Positions 50,843 to 63,767 of a DNA stretch of 64,000 bases are shown in pieces. The stretch is from assembly GCA_013365325.1 (NCBI GenBank), contig JABVXV010000107.1, forward strand, positions 62,001-126,000. Direction: 5' to 3'. Source of the stretch: Dipetalonema caudispina. Its lineage: Eukaryota; Nematoda; Chromadorea; Rhabditida; Onchocercidae. The translations under genes and the position numbers were made by a program. A model generated the notes under the pieces. It had not been told where the DNA came from. It made no database searches and saw nothing but the letters and a program-made list of their open reading frames with translations. Numbering within the stretch: position 1 is the stretch's first letter; the number at the start of each line of letters is the position of its first letter.

Positions 50843-52292
50843 ATGTCAGATACAGATGGAAAGGAAGAATGTTCCGCTTTGGTACCATATGTGAAACCAG
50901 TGATGTTGCGTGAATTCTCTAGTGATCACAGAACTGTATCAATCGGCGAACGAACATTTCGATTACATCAAGATTGGCAACAAAATGGTGTCGCTGGAGT
51001 GATTTGGGATTCGGTATGATTCTCTGATGGTAATTGCTCGTATTGTATTTATTAGCGGTATTATTAACATGATACATAATACCGTAGACGATACATTCTA
51101 TCATTGTTACTGCAAATAAAGGCTATTAGCTTACCAGTTTTTCGGTATGTGTATTACTAGATGAAACTGGTTCGTATATACAATGATTCCCTCTCCTCAC
51201 ATGACAAAGAACTTTTCTTCTTCCAGATTCAGCAGGGATTAGAAATTATGATGTACATTTTACGGTCGGATTTAAGTCTGATTCCTGTAATCATGTGGAG
51301 TTCTCGTTGAATTGTTAATTTTATTTGTAGTAGTTCGAATATGATTTTATACCCTAGCTCATGTATAACCGTGCTAAAATCCTTTATTAGTACTCCATAT
51401 ATTTCAAATAAATTTGACTTTTTAAGGGCATCGCCTTGGCTCGATATATCTCAGAACACCCAGAACTAGTAACGAATCGGACGGTGCTGGAACTCGGTGC
51501 CGGATTGGGTTTACCAAGTATCGTCTCAACCTATCAAAACGCTAAGCTTGTCCATGCGACGGATCGAGCAAGTGCTATAAGTCTGTTGGAAGAAAATGTT
51601 CGCTGGAATGCAAACAACGATTGTGACATAGAAATCTTCGCATTTGATTGGAATATTGATAAATTGTCGCAAAAATATCAGGTATTTATTCTTTGCAAAA
51701 CAAAGAATAAAGGAAATTTAGAAAATGATTCATTCGGAAACAGTTTTACCCTTTGTCCTTCGAATCATCCGATGCTAGTGATTTTAATACGAAGGGATGT
51801 TTATTGCACATCAGGAACATGAGATCTTTACTCAATATCTGTTGAATCGTTAAACATACCTCGATAATTTTAATGTTCTTACGCTAAATAGTACCAAGAG
51901 AACTGCTTTAGTTGGGCTAATTAGGAAAGTTTTTATGGCCAGCAGTGGCGAATATCACAATAAAAAATTTTCATACTACATTGGAATCAAGAAAAATTCC
52001 CGGAATTTTATGAACGCAAACTGTAAATTATTCAGTTATTTTTCAGGTTATTCTAGGAGCCGATCTTATCTATGGTGGCACCATATTTGAATCGTTGATG
52101 AAATTGTTTCGGGATGCCAGTGATTACGATACGGTGATATATCTCTGTAGTAAAATACGTTACCAAAGGGATCAAAATTTTTATGACCAACTTCTGCTGC
52201 AACATTTCGATGTGCGCGAAATCTTCTATGAAACTGAGTTTGGTGTAAACATTTTTGAAATTAAAAAATTGACAAATTATTGCAACACATAA
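50843..52292 (+). CDS. METTL21: METTL21-family protein-lysine methyltransferase
   Basis: SAM-dependent seven-beta-strand methyltransferase; family members methylate HSP70-type chaperones and other P-loop partners. Exons: 50843-51013, 51427-51681, 52047-52292; 672 nt, 223 aa, all phases agree. Family features in order: FRLHQDWQQNGVAGVIWDS, the SAM motif LELGAGLG at residues 78-85, ATDRASAISLLEENVRWN (post-I acidic residue), VILGADLIYGG (143-153, the D-x-x-Y type substrate motif), and the late LCSKIRYQRDQNFYDQLL, which matches METTL21A closely. Length matches human METTL21A (218 aa). The ATG is 1 nt behind a TATGCAG acceptor, fitting trans-splicing. The member of the METTL21 subfamily is not certain, though METTL21A is the best fit. 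Confidence 0.87.
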
Positions 52293-52607
52293 TGCTTGAA
52301 GTGATTTTACTCATTGAATTCTTGAATGTAGGAGAAAATACTTCATATTGAGAAAATGCAGAGCTAAGGACTTGGCTATTATGATCTCGAACTGCCCATT
52401 GATTTGAACTGGTTCTACTGTTTTAGCTTAGCTCATCTAGCTCAGTTCCGGACTTGTGATCGATAAGTGCAAAAAAAAGCATACATCATAACAAAGAGAA
52501 GTAGGACACTGTTTATTACTCTCCATTATATACATTCTTTACTAAATGTAAATAACAGCCCCGAACTGTTTATAATTTTTGGAACCAATATAAATTAGCT
52601 TCAACAA
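52293..52607. other. Convergent spacer METTL21 / JMJD4
   Basis: About 315 bp between two tail-to-tail genes, holding both 3' UTRs. Nothing else seen. Confidence 0.6.
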
Positions 52608-55600
52608 TCAGTTCCTTTCCTTTTTGATGCAACGAATACGCGCAAGGCATTCAGCAGCAACAGAAATTTCATATTTTCTCATGAAATCTAAACAACTGCT
52701 ACAAATCTCATTATTTTCCATTTGACAAGTACAACTCGTTCGAATCACTGTTCGCATGAATTCTAGACAACTACTATTCTTCTTGCACTCCTGAAGTGAT
52801 CGATGTTGTGGACAAATCCAGCACTCATTTACATCATTTCCTCGATCATCTATAATCAGTTGAAGTAATGAACTGAGTTGCGCTAAGTTCACTCGAATAT
52901 CAGCGGCTAATATTTTCTGAAAAAAAAAAAAAAAAAAAAACAGAAAAACAACATGCTAGCCAAAATAAAATATTAATAAGGGGAAGCTGTTGTAGTTCTC
53001 TGAAAAATCAATTATCCCAGCGATCAGACCTGCTTTTAATTTCCTAAAATATTTTTGCCTGTAAAAAAATAAAATATTTGTACTTGGAACAAGCTTTGAC
53101 ATTTTCTGAAGTCTCTAAGCATTTCACTGTTTTTTTTCGCAGTAAAATATTCGAATGGCAGTTAAATGTCGCATGATTCTGAGAAGTGCATCTATGCCAT
53201 TACGAAGAATCATTCATGAAACAATTACATATCAGATGATTACCTCGCAATATCTGTTGTATTCCGCAGATGAGAAACATGATCTACAATCGGCTAATTC
53301 CCTGTCTATATCCATCAGACGCTTGATTACCAATTCAACAATCAAATTCACATTACTTGCATTAATGAAGTTATGATTGATGGAAATCGTATCTTCCTAA
53401 ATTTCGAAAACTTCATCTATAATATTTGTGTAATTTGAAAAGTCGTAGCATGGCAGTCTGGGTCAAAACATGATAGAATATACTTCTGAAAGCTTTAAGC
53501 AAATCGAGAGTGCATGGTAGATTTTGACCGCTAATAATTATGCAATCCGAACCATTGATAACAAAATCACTGGAAGGGAGGAAAAAAGAAACTGTATGAG
53601 GGCATTCACATCCTAACTTATTTCGGAAATCGACCAAGGCCGGATACAGCTGCCTATTATTCATCAGATAATCCTTTCAAAATTGTATTTTTCGTATTTA
53701 AATTTAGACTTTCTAGGAAGTTTTAACTTGATGACTTGTAAAAATGTTGTACTGACTAAATTATGCACTTGATGATACCAGTTGGAAGGAACGAAAACAA
53801 TTTCTCCTTCTTCTTGAATGAATGATATGACAGTAGCCTTGGGCCATTTGTCTTGGACCGTCCGAATATCGTCTAAAAATGTATCACGATCAATTCTAAA
53901 GCATTCTTCATTGTTCGGTGGTACAAAATACCAAAGCTTTCGTCCGCAAATATTGGCTGACCAACTATATGAACTCATCACATCAGCATGAAATGGTGTC
54001 CTACAATGACATTACTTTCATGGTTTCATATTGTGGACTTAGAATAAAAAACTGACCTCTCGACACTTCTTTCAAAATTCAATAATTCATCTACAAATCT
54101 CATCCTAAATTTGTTCATCTTTTGCACGTATCTTCCTGCACCTTCCATGCCGTTCTCTTCCTATGCCGTTTCCTAACCTTTTTTTCCGAACTTTTCCCAC
54201 CGTTCCTTCTACCTTTCGTAAATTCCTCATCGTTCCATATTTCATCTTACTATTTACTCATCGATTTCCCAACTTTAAATGTGTCGTAATTGTACCAGTT
54301 TCAGTGGTCAATGTTTTAGAAAGTATTCCATTACAGAAAGCTTACTCTACCCAGAATCGTCTTTAATCATAACAGATTTAGCTTTTGAAACCACAAACGA
54401 ATTCTGATAATAGCTGCGACGAATCAAACTTGTCCTGTCTCACCTTATTTACTCACTTTTCCTTTTTTTTTTTAAATTGAATTATGGACAATTTCAGACA
54501 AAGATAACTTCATATAACGCTTACTTACTAATTTATTGCAATAAAGCACAACAAACCAAGTATTCTTGGCTCCAAAATAAACGAAACGATAGTCGCCCAG
54601 TTGATTATGCTCATCATTTGACCATAGATCATTGTTTATCCAATCAAAACGTAAAACCGACGGTAATCCATACATTTCATAGGATGTCCCCGATTCTCTG
54701 CGAATGATAGATCATTGAAAAATCAGAATTTTGGAAAAAAAATTTACCATAGCTCGCCAAGGTATTACTAGCTTACTGTTGAAAATGCCAATCTTTGACA
54801 TAGCCAATATTATTCGACCCATCATCCTTTCGCATCATTTCGATATAATCCTTAAGCTTCATTTTCTGACATTCTCTAGAGTTTCGGGAACATGGGAACT
54901 TTCCCTCACAATCCATACAATTTCCACAATTTTCCATTACCTTATCAGTTCTTTCTTTGATCAGTGGCACTTCCATGTGTCCTATAATTAGAATAACAAT
55001 ACTTATCAATAATAAAAGAGAGCAATGTCTACCAGATGAAAAAAATGAATAATAAGTTCTGGAAAAAAGGAGTGACGATGGCTCAGAGGATGATGTAATG
55101 CTAATAAGTCATACTACAAATAACCAACCACTTGCTGGTCAGTGACTAATCCGAAAAGGTTAACGATGTAACCAGCTTGTTTGTCACATTATCGATATAT
55201 CAGATCATCTAATCTAAATCAACTAGAATATTGCGAACTGTCTACGATGACCTATTCGGAATGAATTATCCATATCAAATTATAAAAAGATCCAAAATTA
55301 TTGAGGCAAATGAAACTAAAATTGGTAAAGAAAAACATTCGAAATCCAAATGTATACGATATTTACTACTGATGAAAAAAACAAATGAGTGGAGGAAAAA
55401 TAGTAATAAGAAAAAAATGGATGAATCGCTAAGTATTAAAAAGGAAATCTTTTGAAGCTGTAAATCCCAAAATATGCATTTGTTCAAGAGAATGATTAAG
55501 TTGTCCTGTTTGAAACATTAAAAATTAACCATATTGTTCGATCAAAAAGTCGAAATTTACAGTACTTTTCCCATCATCCATACGTTTCACCCATTGTTGT

Positions 55601-55746
55601 CGACTTTTCCATTTAGCCATTGCTTTAGTGTATAATCTACAGGGTTGATTTTTGATCATGAAATCAATGAATAAATCAAACGCTTTTGTTCGTTCCAAAC
55701 ATATCATTGGAAATGAGACAGTGTCACAAAGCTGTCCTTCTATCAT
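52608..55746 (-). CDS. JMJD4: JMJD4-type JmjC 2-oxoglutarate oxygenase
   Basis: In animals JMJD4 hydroxylates a lysine in release factor eRF1 and so supports accurate translation termination. Exons: 55746-55530, 54981-54777, 54697-54557, 54000-53757, 53396-53244, 52916-52608; 1269 nt, 422 aa, all phases agree. Motifs in order: NQPCRLYTKA and RQQWVKRMDDGKSTVNFDFL, VKDWHFQQ, FDWINNDLW then DYRFVYFGAKNTWTPFHADV, SYSWSANICGRKLWYFVPP, EGEIVFVPSNWYHQVHNL and EDTISINHNFINASNV. The iron ligands are H192-x-D194 and the His of YHQVHN (H264 or H267). The last exon is unusual: cysteine-rich, with a repeated SSCL(E/D)FMR motif. The start is the first ATG behind a TTTGCAG acceptor. Confidence 0.93.
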
Positions 55747-56373
55747 TGCATTCTTCACTTTCCACCAATATCTGCAAATATTTGCTTAAATTCAACTTTA
55801 ATTCTGTTCTTTTTACAAATTATTTTAAAATTATAAACAGTTGGAAATACATTCTCACAAATATTTACATTTTAAATTTCAATATTCTTTGTATCATTCA
55901 ATTATATTAATAGTTTTGAGGAACTATATTCTCCGGAAAATAAACCATATTTATGTTCCAATTCCAATTCATGTTTTTCGTTACTTTTTTATTCATTTCA
56001 AATAATATGAAATGTTAGTGAAAATAGCACTCATGCTGCGGAGGCAACAGAGATTGATAAAAGCTTATAATATAATATATTTGCATTGATTGAGAAAACA
56101 TGCAAATATACGGCCTTTATAATATAAGTAGTGATTAAGAGTGAATGAAAAGATGTCGTATTCTAAAGAGGATGCATGGAGTAAAAGAAAAATTGTCTCA
56201 TTTTAAAGAGAATGCAAGGATTAATGTTATTCTCGTAATATAATACAAATTATTGAAGAGGTAGAGCGGGAGTGTAGTGAATTACAGTAATAAAGAAGAA
56301 GTGAAATAGTAATTAAGGGAATGTAAATGTATAGCTATAAATTACTTAATTAGTAAATCAGTAAAATTCACAA
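55747..56373. other. Divergent spacer between JMJD4 and the 202-aa gene
   Basis: Upstream region of two genes pointing away from each other. AT-rich; no further gene seen. Confidence 0.55.
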
Positions 56374-58333
56374 ATGGAATTTTCAGAAATTACGCAGGCA
56401 ATCTTCGAATCCTTCTCAAATTTGCCAGTTAACAAAGGGGTCATATTCAAGTTGCCAAAAACAAAAGTTAGTATTTTAGTACTATGCGCATATTTATTGC
56501 GAAATACTATTTTTGTACATATTTTGAATTTTAAAAATTTTCTTCGAATTAAATCAATTATATATTTCGGAAGCAATACATAGGTGCTGTGTAAAACTTC
56601 AGTTGGTTTAATGGATGTAAATCTAAATCCGGATATTATTACTGGTTTGTTTCTTCGTCTTCTTTCTTTTAGTTCGAATTGAGAAATTTTAAATTAATTC
56701 AAAAGCTTTTGGATAGATTGCTTTGCAAAATTTGTATTACATTTTAAAACATGCATGTGTGTATACCTAATTCATATGTTTCCCCTAAATTATTCTGTCT
56801 AAAAAAATGACTCACTCATAATTTTTGTAAGAAAGCAAAGATTTATATTTGGTATATTTCAACATTTAATTTGGTAAGCTGAAATCTTTGTTCATCCAAA
56901 TTGGTGTATTTTCAATGATGCATTTTTGATCGTGCATATTTAATATGAACCTACAAATTTCTTCAAAGAGAAACGTTGCAAACAATGCGTATTATGCTAT
57001 ATTTAGGAATGTTTCAGCTTTAATCTAGTTTACATGATTTTGTTTGTATGAATTAGATCTTTATTATTTGATAAGTCGTTGTTTCGATGGATTCCAATAA
57101 TGTTTTTCATTTTGAGAAGCATGGCGGAGTATAAGGATGGGAACTCCATTTGGCGGTGAATGCATGAATGTTGATCCGAAATTAATGAAGGAGCTCTTTT
57201 CCGTGTTGGAAGAATTAAATCGACTGACAAAACATGATGATCCAAATTCCGTGCTAGAGTGTAGCAATTTTTCCGATTTGGTTCGTAATAATGTAATATC
57301 ACAGAAAAAAAAAGTATTTCCACGTATGTAAGATAGACATATTTTCTTCAATGTTTCGATTTATGAAAACGTATTGACTTTCAAGAATGTCTATGTTTTC
57401 ATTATGTATCTTGACTCATTTAGTATTAGTTTTCTTTTCCAGAATAAGCAATATATGCTATACTTATGGCACGCAACAATGGATGACGATATGAAATGGG
57501 GTATCAATGTGGTGATAGCTAATTCAAACATTCGGAAGAGCCTGTATCCAAAGATTTGGTTGGTTGTTGATGGAGAGGAAATTGAAATGAGTTTGGACGT
57601 CTTTGCTAAATTAAGGTGCGATTTATGCCTTTTGTAATAAGTGCCTTTCGATTGGAGCAGAAGTTTTTGAAGCTTTGATTTTTTTTAAAAATTTCCTGGA
57701 ATTTCCGTTGCTTTTATTTCAGTTTTCTCTGATGTATCCAAATTGAGCATTTGCCGAATAATCCGTATGAAAAGATGATTCCTTTGAGCATAAGAAAAAT
57801 TAATTTGTTGTTTTAAATATTGCAGATAAGACTTTTCAGATTTGAAGTCTCACGAGCATTGAACCGGATTGACCGCTATGCATGAGTGTCAGCCGGAATA
57901 TTCTCTTATCCTGTAGTATATATTCGATTGGAGCATACGCGAGATAGTTAAATTAGAGTAAAATTAGTCTTCGAAATATATTTATCCTTCAATATCCTTG
58001 GCTTTATTTTTAGCTTTATTTATCCTCTCCATGTATCCTATCCAACCAGTTATGGATGCTAAGGTTTGCTTCTGATTTCATGAAGAGAAGTTATATTGTG
58101 GAGTATATTTCGCAATAATTTCATTTTTATGGTTCAGAATTCCTTCATTATGAAAAAGTGAAACTCCGTGCATTCTTTCTTATGTAATTTGTGATTATCT
58201 CAATTGTTCAAGTGGTACTAAATTGAACTTATTATTTTAATTCAGGATTCATTCCGAAAGATTTCTACGGTCATCTTTTCTGCCGGCATCTCTGCAAGCA
58301 ACAAACAGATCGTTTTTTAGGTGCTTTTGTTGA
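56374..58333 (+). CDS. Unrecognised 202-aa protein, five exons
   Basis: Exons 56374-56466, 56584-56644, 57120-57313, 57443-57615 and 58246-58333 join with all phases matching (609 nt). The protein starts MEFSEITQAIFESF and contains SVGLMDVNLNPDIITAWR, then GECMNVDPKLMKELF, a helical VLEELNRLTKHDDP stretch, and a core YLWHATMDDDMKWGINVVIA ... KSLYPKIWLVVDGEEIEM. It ends in a basic, Ser/Phe-rich tail. There is no signal peptide, membrane segment or metal motif. The mix of tryptophans and regular strand/helix patterning suggests a compact folded intracellular protein. I do not recognise the family; it could be a fast-evolving member of a known one. The second exon uses a CATAG acceptor with a poor pyrimidine tract. 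It is transcribed away from JMJD4. Confidence 0.7.
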
Positions 58334-60143
58334 TACGTAGTGTATGAAGTGCAAGAGGCTTTCTTAGTATACGCCCATGTTCGCATAAATTCATCGCATT
58401 GTGGTTTCAAACTAATTTAATGTACTCTCAAAATAAAGCCAATTCCAGCAAAAAGCTACCTGAATATTGTATATAAATCACCATTTTGTTCGTTAAATCA
58501 TGTTTTTTTTTAACTCTTATTTTCGGATTTGATGATATTTGTCAGATTTCCAAAATCTAGGCTGATTCATACTCCATTGATAAGTGCTATTTTGTTGTAT
58601 ATGTTTAATACCTTCTTCTTTTGTCAGTAATATTGATTTATCTTTTAAGTGTCAAAAACGCCGAGAGAGAAGTTAAACTGTTTTCGGATGGAAAAACCAA
58701 AAAATATATGCTTCGTTGAGAAAAATAACGAAAAACAAAGTGAACAAATGAATACAGAACTGTCGGCTTTTTGTTATCATTGAATTGCAAAGGAAAATTT
58801 TGAATGTACTCCTTTTAATTTCAAAAAACAGAAGCAAATTTGACTTTTATTATTAATTAACAGGTGTAAAGCCGACAAACTATCCTCTGGGATTACTTGC
58901 CATATTTCTGTAATAACCTTTCCATAAATAATATAGTTAGCATTATTTGCTTCGAAATAATAATAGATTCAAAATCTACCAGGAATCAGATCTTGTCTAA
59001 GTCTAGGAGAGAAGAAAAATCCCCAAATTTAATGGTGTTGTCGCAAATTTTTACAAGATAGAATCTTTAAAAAAAAGTTTGGACTAAATGGAATTAAGGG
59101 TAAAAGATGCAGATATTAGAGGATATTTGAGACTTAAAAAATATGAAATTAGTAATTCGTTCAAATGGTAATCTGTTAGCAAAAAGGAAGTTTTGGTATA
59201 TGAGATGGAAAAATAAAAGTGTGATGGGAACGAATAGCAAAGTATTAGTATGTGAAATGGTTAGTGAAAATTAGTTTAAAATTATTGCCAAATTTGAATA
59301 CCAGATAATAAATAGGGAAAGAAATTGATTACGAATTCTGTAATATAACTGTTGCTCACTAAAAGTTACAAATAAGAGAGGTTTTGTTTATTTGATTTGA
59401 AAAATTCATTGAATTTCGAAATAATTGACGCTTAGTAATTAAAGCCAACGAGGAAGTCGTGAAGTAAGCTATTTGCACCCTTCATCATTTTTTACTTTGA
59501 GCTCGTTTTTTTTTCTGTCTTATTATGCTTTATTATTAGCATTTATATGGTTGTCCTTTCATTTCACTAATTAAAAACTATTTACTTGTAGGTAATTTTT
59601 TTTTTAAAGTGATTATTTGCGTAGTTAATTTTTGTAATACAATTGTTTTATAATCGTTAATTACGATTTTTCTGTTCATTTTTCTCCAATTTTTTCAACA
59701 GTTACTTTTTCAGTGATACAAAGATATGAGTGAATAAATGAAATTTACTATGTTTTGATGAATTTTAAGCTGAATTGATAGTGTCACATTTTGATAAACA
59801 TGAGAAATATGAGAAATGAAATGAAATGTTAAATTGAGCCATCATACTATATATCATAGAATTGTTGAAAAGGGAAGAAAAATTGCTAGCTAAAGTGAAT
59901 AAATTTACAATCATCATTGATTTAAAAAAAAAAAAATTTTCTACATACGACGTTGAGAAATACAATTTCAGCTTTTCATTCTTTTTATATGCAAAGAAAT
60001 TGCTTTTTTGAAATGATCTACGTTTTCATCATTATCGGATAAAATGTCTCTTAGAAGAAAGACATTAATTAGAAAAGATTGGAATAGACAGGCCAGTCTG
60101 CCCTTAATTTACCCGCGTCCTGATCGCAAAAGGATGTTGCTTA
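58334..60143. other. Intergenic region between the 202-aa gene and the tRNA pair
   Basis: AT-rich, no supported exon on either strand. Short open frames such as minus 59765-59965 are A/T-driven. Confidence 0.55.
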
Positions 60144-60225
60144 CGCAGCGGGCAGGATTCGAACCTACGCGGGCAGAGCCCATTTGATTTCGAGTCAAAC
60201 TCCTTAACCACTCGGACACCACTGC
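60144..60225 (-). tRNA. tRNA-Ser (anticodon CGA)
   Basis: 82-nt class II tRNA. Acceptor stem GCAGTGG pairs with CCGCTGC (one T-G wobble), discriminator G. The D-arm holds CCGAGTGGTTAAGGA. Anticodon stem TTTGA/TCAAA has loop CTCGAAA, giving anticodon CGA (reads UCG). The long variable arm is GGGC-TCT-GCCC, typical of tRNA-Ser. T-arm GTAGG-TTCGAAT-CCTGC. No intron, and CCA is not encoded. Confidence 0.95.
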
Positions 60226-60493
60226 ACTCGGTTATCACACAATGGTTTAATGAAAGACTTAAAAAGATTTTCGAATTTACTTTTTTTGTAAAAATTGATG
60301 ACATATAATTCATTTCCGATATATTCTAATTCGAAATTCGATTATTTCCTTTATATGATCGAAAAATAAATTTTGGAAATAAATCAATGAAAGGTAATGA
60401 AATTAATTCAAAAAGAAGAAAATTATCGAAAGGAAATCCGTGTAACTAAAAACCGAATAAATTGTAATTACTTTCAGATAAAACGGACTATTT

Positions 60494-60575
60494 CGCAACG
60501 GGTAGGATTCGAACCTACGCGGGCAGAGCCCATTTGATTTCTAATCAAACTCCTTAACCACTCGGACACCGCTGC
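60494..60575 (-). tRNA. tRNA-Ser (anticodon AGA)
   Basis: 82-nt class II tRNA nearly identical to its neighbour 268 bp away. Acceptor stem GCAGCGG pairs with CCGTTGC (one G-T wobble). Anticodon loop TTAGAAA gives anticod on AGA (reads UCU, and UCC after A34-to-inosine editing). It has the same GGGC-TCT-GCCC variable arm and a T-arm GTAGG...CCTAC. Confidence 0.95.
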
Positions 60576-62129
60576 AACATTTCTGATGATCCGTGAAAGT
60601 TATGAATTGTGTTGCAAATATTATTGTGTTTCATCAATTTTTTATTATACGATTCTTTCAACATTTTTGATTTAAAATTATTTTTAAAAAGCTCAAAAAA
60701 TTATTCAAATATTCTTAACAAAATTCACCAAACTAATAGATTGACAATTTTATTTATTAGTATAAGAAAAAAAGATAACTAAAATTTTAATTCCAAAAAA
60801 AAAAATTTGCTTAGGGATAAAAAGGTTTATAATAAACAGTAACACTACGATTATCGATAATAATATCATTGCAGTAAATGCTAAATGCTAATTTAGCATT
60901 TAGCTGAAGTATGTAATGAAGCAATTATATTCGGTAAATTAGAGAAATTGTTAAGGAAGAATTTTGTGATAGACGAAATTTGTATATTGATTATAGATAG
61001 TAAAATCCTCTTTGATTGTGTGTCAGAGATAAAAAGTTTGAATAAAGGGTTTATTGAATAGCAATGGAATTAAAGCCAGTAGACATTACAGTATGATTTG
61101 GAAGAGTTATGGTAAGCCGTTACACTGATAAGCTAAGAAATTGAAAGCTAGCCGAAGTGTTTATTCCGGAAGTAACTTTTTATGGGAATACCGGATTATA
61201 TTCCTGACCTATGCATATACATGGAGGCTGGGAATGATCTCCAAGAAACACGTTGTGTTACAATCTTAATAATAAATAAGGATAAGAATAAGCTTAATGA
61301 CTCATTTTACCTTTGACCTTTGTAATATTCATTAAAAACAATTTATCTGATGAATTAGTTCAATGAGAAATGAAACATAAATTACTTCAATTATTTTGAC
61401 ATGTATTATTTCAATTTTCGTGACATTTATTCGAATTTTTGTGACAGGAATTGTAGGACGAAATGTCCTCAGCCTATTCTCAAACTTTTATTGAGTATGG
61501 TGTCTTGCTTGCTTAAATAATAGAAAATGAAGCGTAACCATTAGATGTATCCGTCACGTCATCAAGTGGGGCATGAAGAGTTACACGTAAATAGAACTAA
61601 CGCTGTGAGATGACGGAAACATTGAGCATCATCTATTTTTAGGAATAGTTGATATAAGATTGGTCGAATTTTCAAATCTGCTCTCGAATCTTTTATTCTT
61701 GAAGTAATTTCAGAACTAATAAAGCTTTTCTACATTTGATTTTAATAACTAACCGTGATTGAAGTCTTATGAAAATTACACATCAAAAAAAGTATATACC
61801 TCCGTCGAGAATTTGTATTCTTGTCATTTTCTTTTGCTTCATAATTTAAGTAAAAATTAATACAAATATATTGCTACAATAAAAATGCATTTCAGATGGT
61901 TCTATTTTTGTTTCGTCTTTGCCATTCTCATAAATTTATAAGATAAATTGCCGTGAATGCTGTTGTAATTAAAATACGATAAAGAGTGGAATGCATATTT
62001 TATTCCAATGCATATTCTATTTAAAAATTTACATAAAAATTTATTTAAATGTGCCTATTTTAAACAGTTATTTTTATTTTACTATCATTTTAATTGTCCG
62101 TAACGGTACGCTTATCTGATGCAGGAAAA
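60576..62129. other. Intergenic region between the tRNA pair and the right-edge gene
   Basis: No gene recognised. It ends with an acceptor (TCTGATGCAG) five bases before the ATG at 62130. Confidence 0.55.
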
Positions 62130-63767
62130 ATGTCTGACTTATTAAATAGTAATAGTAGCAATAAATCGATGAATGAGGAAATGATTCATTTTACGGAATT
62201 GAAATTATTGAATGAATCATGTACCATTGATGATACATCAGTGTATACACTTCGAACTTATCATGATAACAGTAATGTTAACAGTAGTTATGGTGATGTT
62301 ATGACGGCTGAATCTAACGAATCATTTTTCAATACTTCAATTTCATCCCTTACTAGCAATAAATTGAAATCAACAGTTCGAAATCAAACAGGCGATATTT
62401 GTAGCAACAAGGAAACAAATTTTACAAAGTATTTTGAGAATTTCCATAGGTAATTCAATTCGAGAAGGGAATTTATAATAATTTATACTTGCAATAATTC
62501 GAAATATTCTCCGAAACTAGTAATTCTACGAATGAATGAATTTGTATTTCTTTTGTGACACATTTTCGTCCCATAAACACTACTCATCAATGAAATACAA
62601 ATAATTATTGACAGTGAGCTGTAAGTATTTAAAGTATGCTTGAAATTATTGTTTGAAATGAACTATCCTTTTTATTTTAGCTCAATTCATGGAACCGCTT
62701 TAACGCAATCATCGCAAACTACATCAGATAACTTGAAAAGTGAGATATTCGATGAAGGAATATCTGAAATGTCACAACCATGTTATACAGCACGTGATAT
62801 ATTGTCGGAAAAAATTACTAATCTTGGATTTAATCTTTATCAAATATCAGATGTAAGTTTTCGGCAAACAAAAATGAACACTTCCTTCTAAATATAAATC
62901 TCATAAAACTTCGTAAAAGAGCACTGAATTATTACAGTATTGTTGTGAAAGCCATTACAAATTTATTTACAACATTTCCTGACGTTTACTAACGCGTTAC
63001 CTTCATTATTCCAATCATTTCATCGAAATCATTGTTATATTTAATCCGTGAGTGATCAGAAATAATTATTGATTGTCATCTGATTTATAACTCGCATATT
63101 GAGCAATTCAGAATTCTATCTTGAAGTAACATAACCGTGAAGGTTAATCTCTCATTCAGTACAAGAAATGTATAATAACAAACGAATGAATGCAATTAAT
63201 TCGTTTTCATGAAGGAGAAATGAAGAAACGACAGGAATTTATACAAAACGCTCAATATAATCATCTTTAATTAGCAAAAGTCTTCCAGCAATCCTAGCAG
63301 AATCGTAAGTACTGATCAGCTTTGTTCATCTAAGTACAATCACTATATTACAATCTTCCAGAATCAACGGTCATCTGAACGATATGATAAAATCGCAGGA
63401 GGAAATAATTTAAGTGAATCCGATATGTAAGTGGATTACACTGATTCATCGCATCAAATGTCCCAGAAGCAATATATTCAGTTTACTTATCCTAAGTCTG
63501 TGCAATTCGATTTCTCTTGATAGTAACTTTCCATCATTAAAAAAAAAAGAAAAAGAAAAACGTATATCGCACTTATCCTTACACCGCTAGACCTTATCAT
63601 TCTTTCACTATCAAAATTTCACTACCTCAAAAAATCTAAATTTTAGAACAGAAACAAATGATGATGCTGAAGAAATTATAGAATTGGAGAAGAGTACGGA
63701 AATGGTACAAAGTTCCATCCGTACTGCAAAAAATATACCGAAAGCATCGGAGTCATCACATTCATTG
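62130..63767 (+). CDS. Unrecognised Ser/Asn/Thr-rich protein, 5' part; continues past the right edge
   Basis: Exons 62130-62449, 62681-62852, 63362-63426 and 63647-63767 join with matching phases and give 226 residues with no stop; the last donor is GTATGA. The first exon is low-complexity, rich in Ser, Asn and Thr (LLNSNSSNKSMNEEM). Exon 2 holds a more ordered stretch (YTARDILSEKITNLGFNLYQ). Exon 4 starts acidic (NDDAEEIIELEKS). There is no signal peptide or membrane segment. The composition suggests a largely disordered intracellular or nuclear N-terminal region, with conserved domains probably beyond the window. The start is the first ATG behind a trans-splice-like acceptor; the open frame extends a little further upstream without an ATG. 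Confidence 0.7.

Noticed and set aside
53413..53664. 83-codon minus-strand frame between JMJD4 exons
   Set aside because: It cannot be spliced in phase, and the exon at 53396-53244 (EDTISINHNF) matches JMJD4 exactly, so this is intron.
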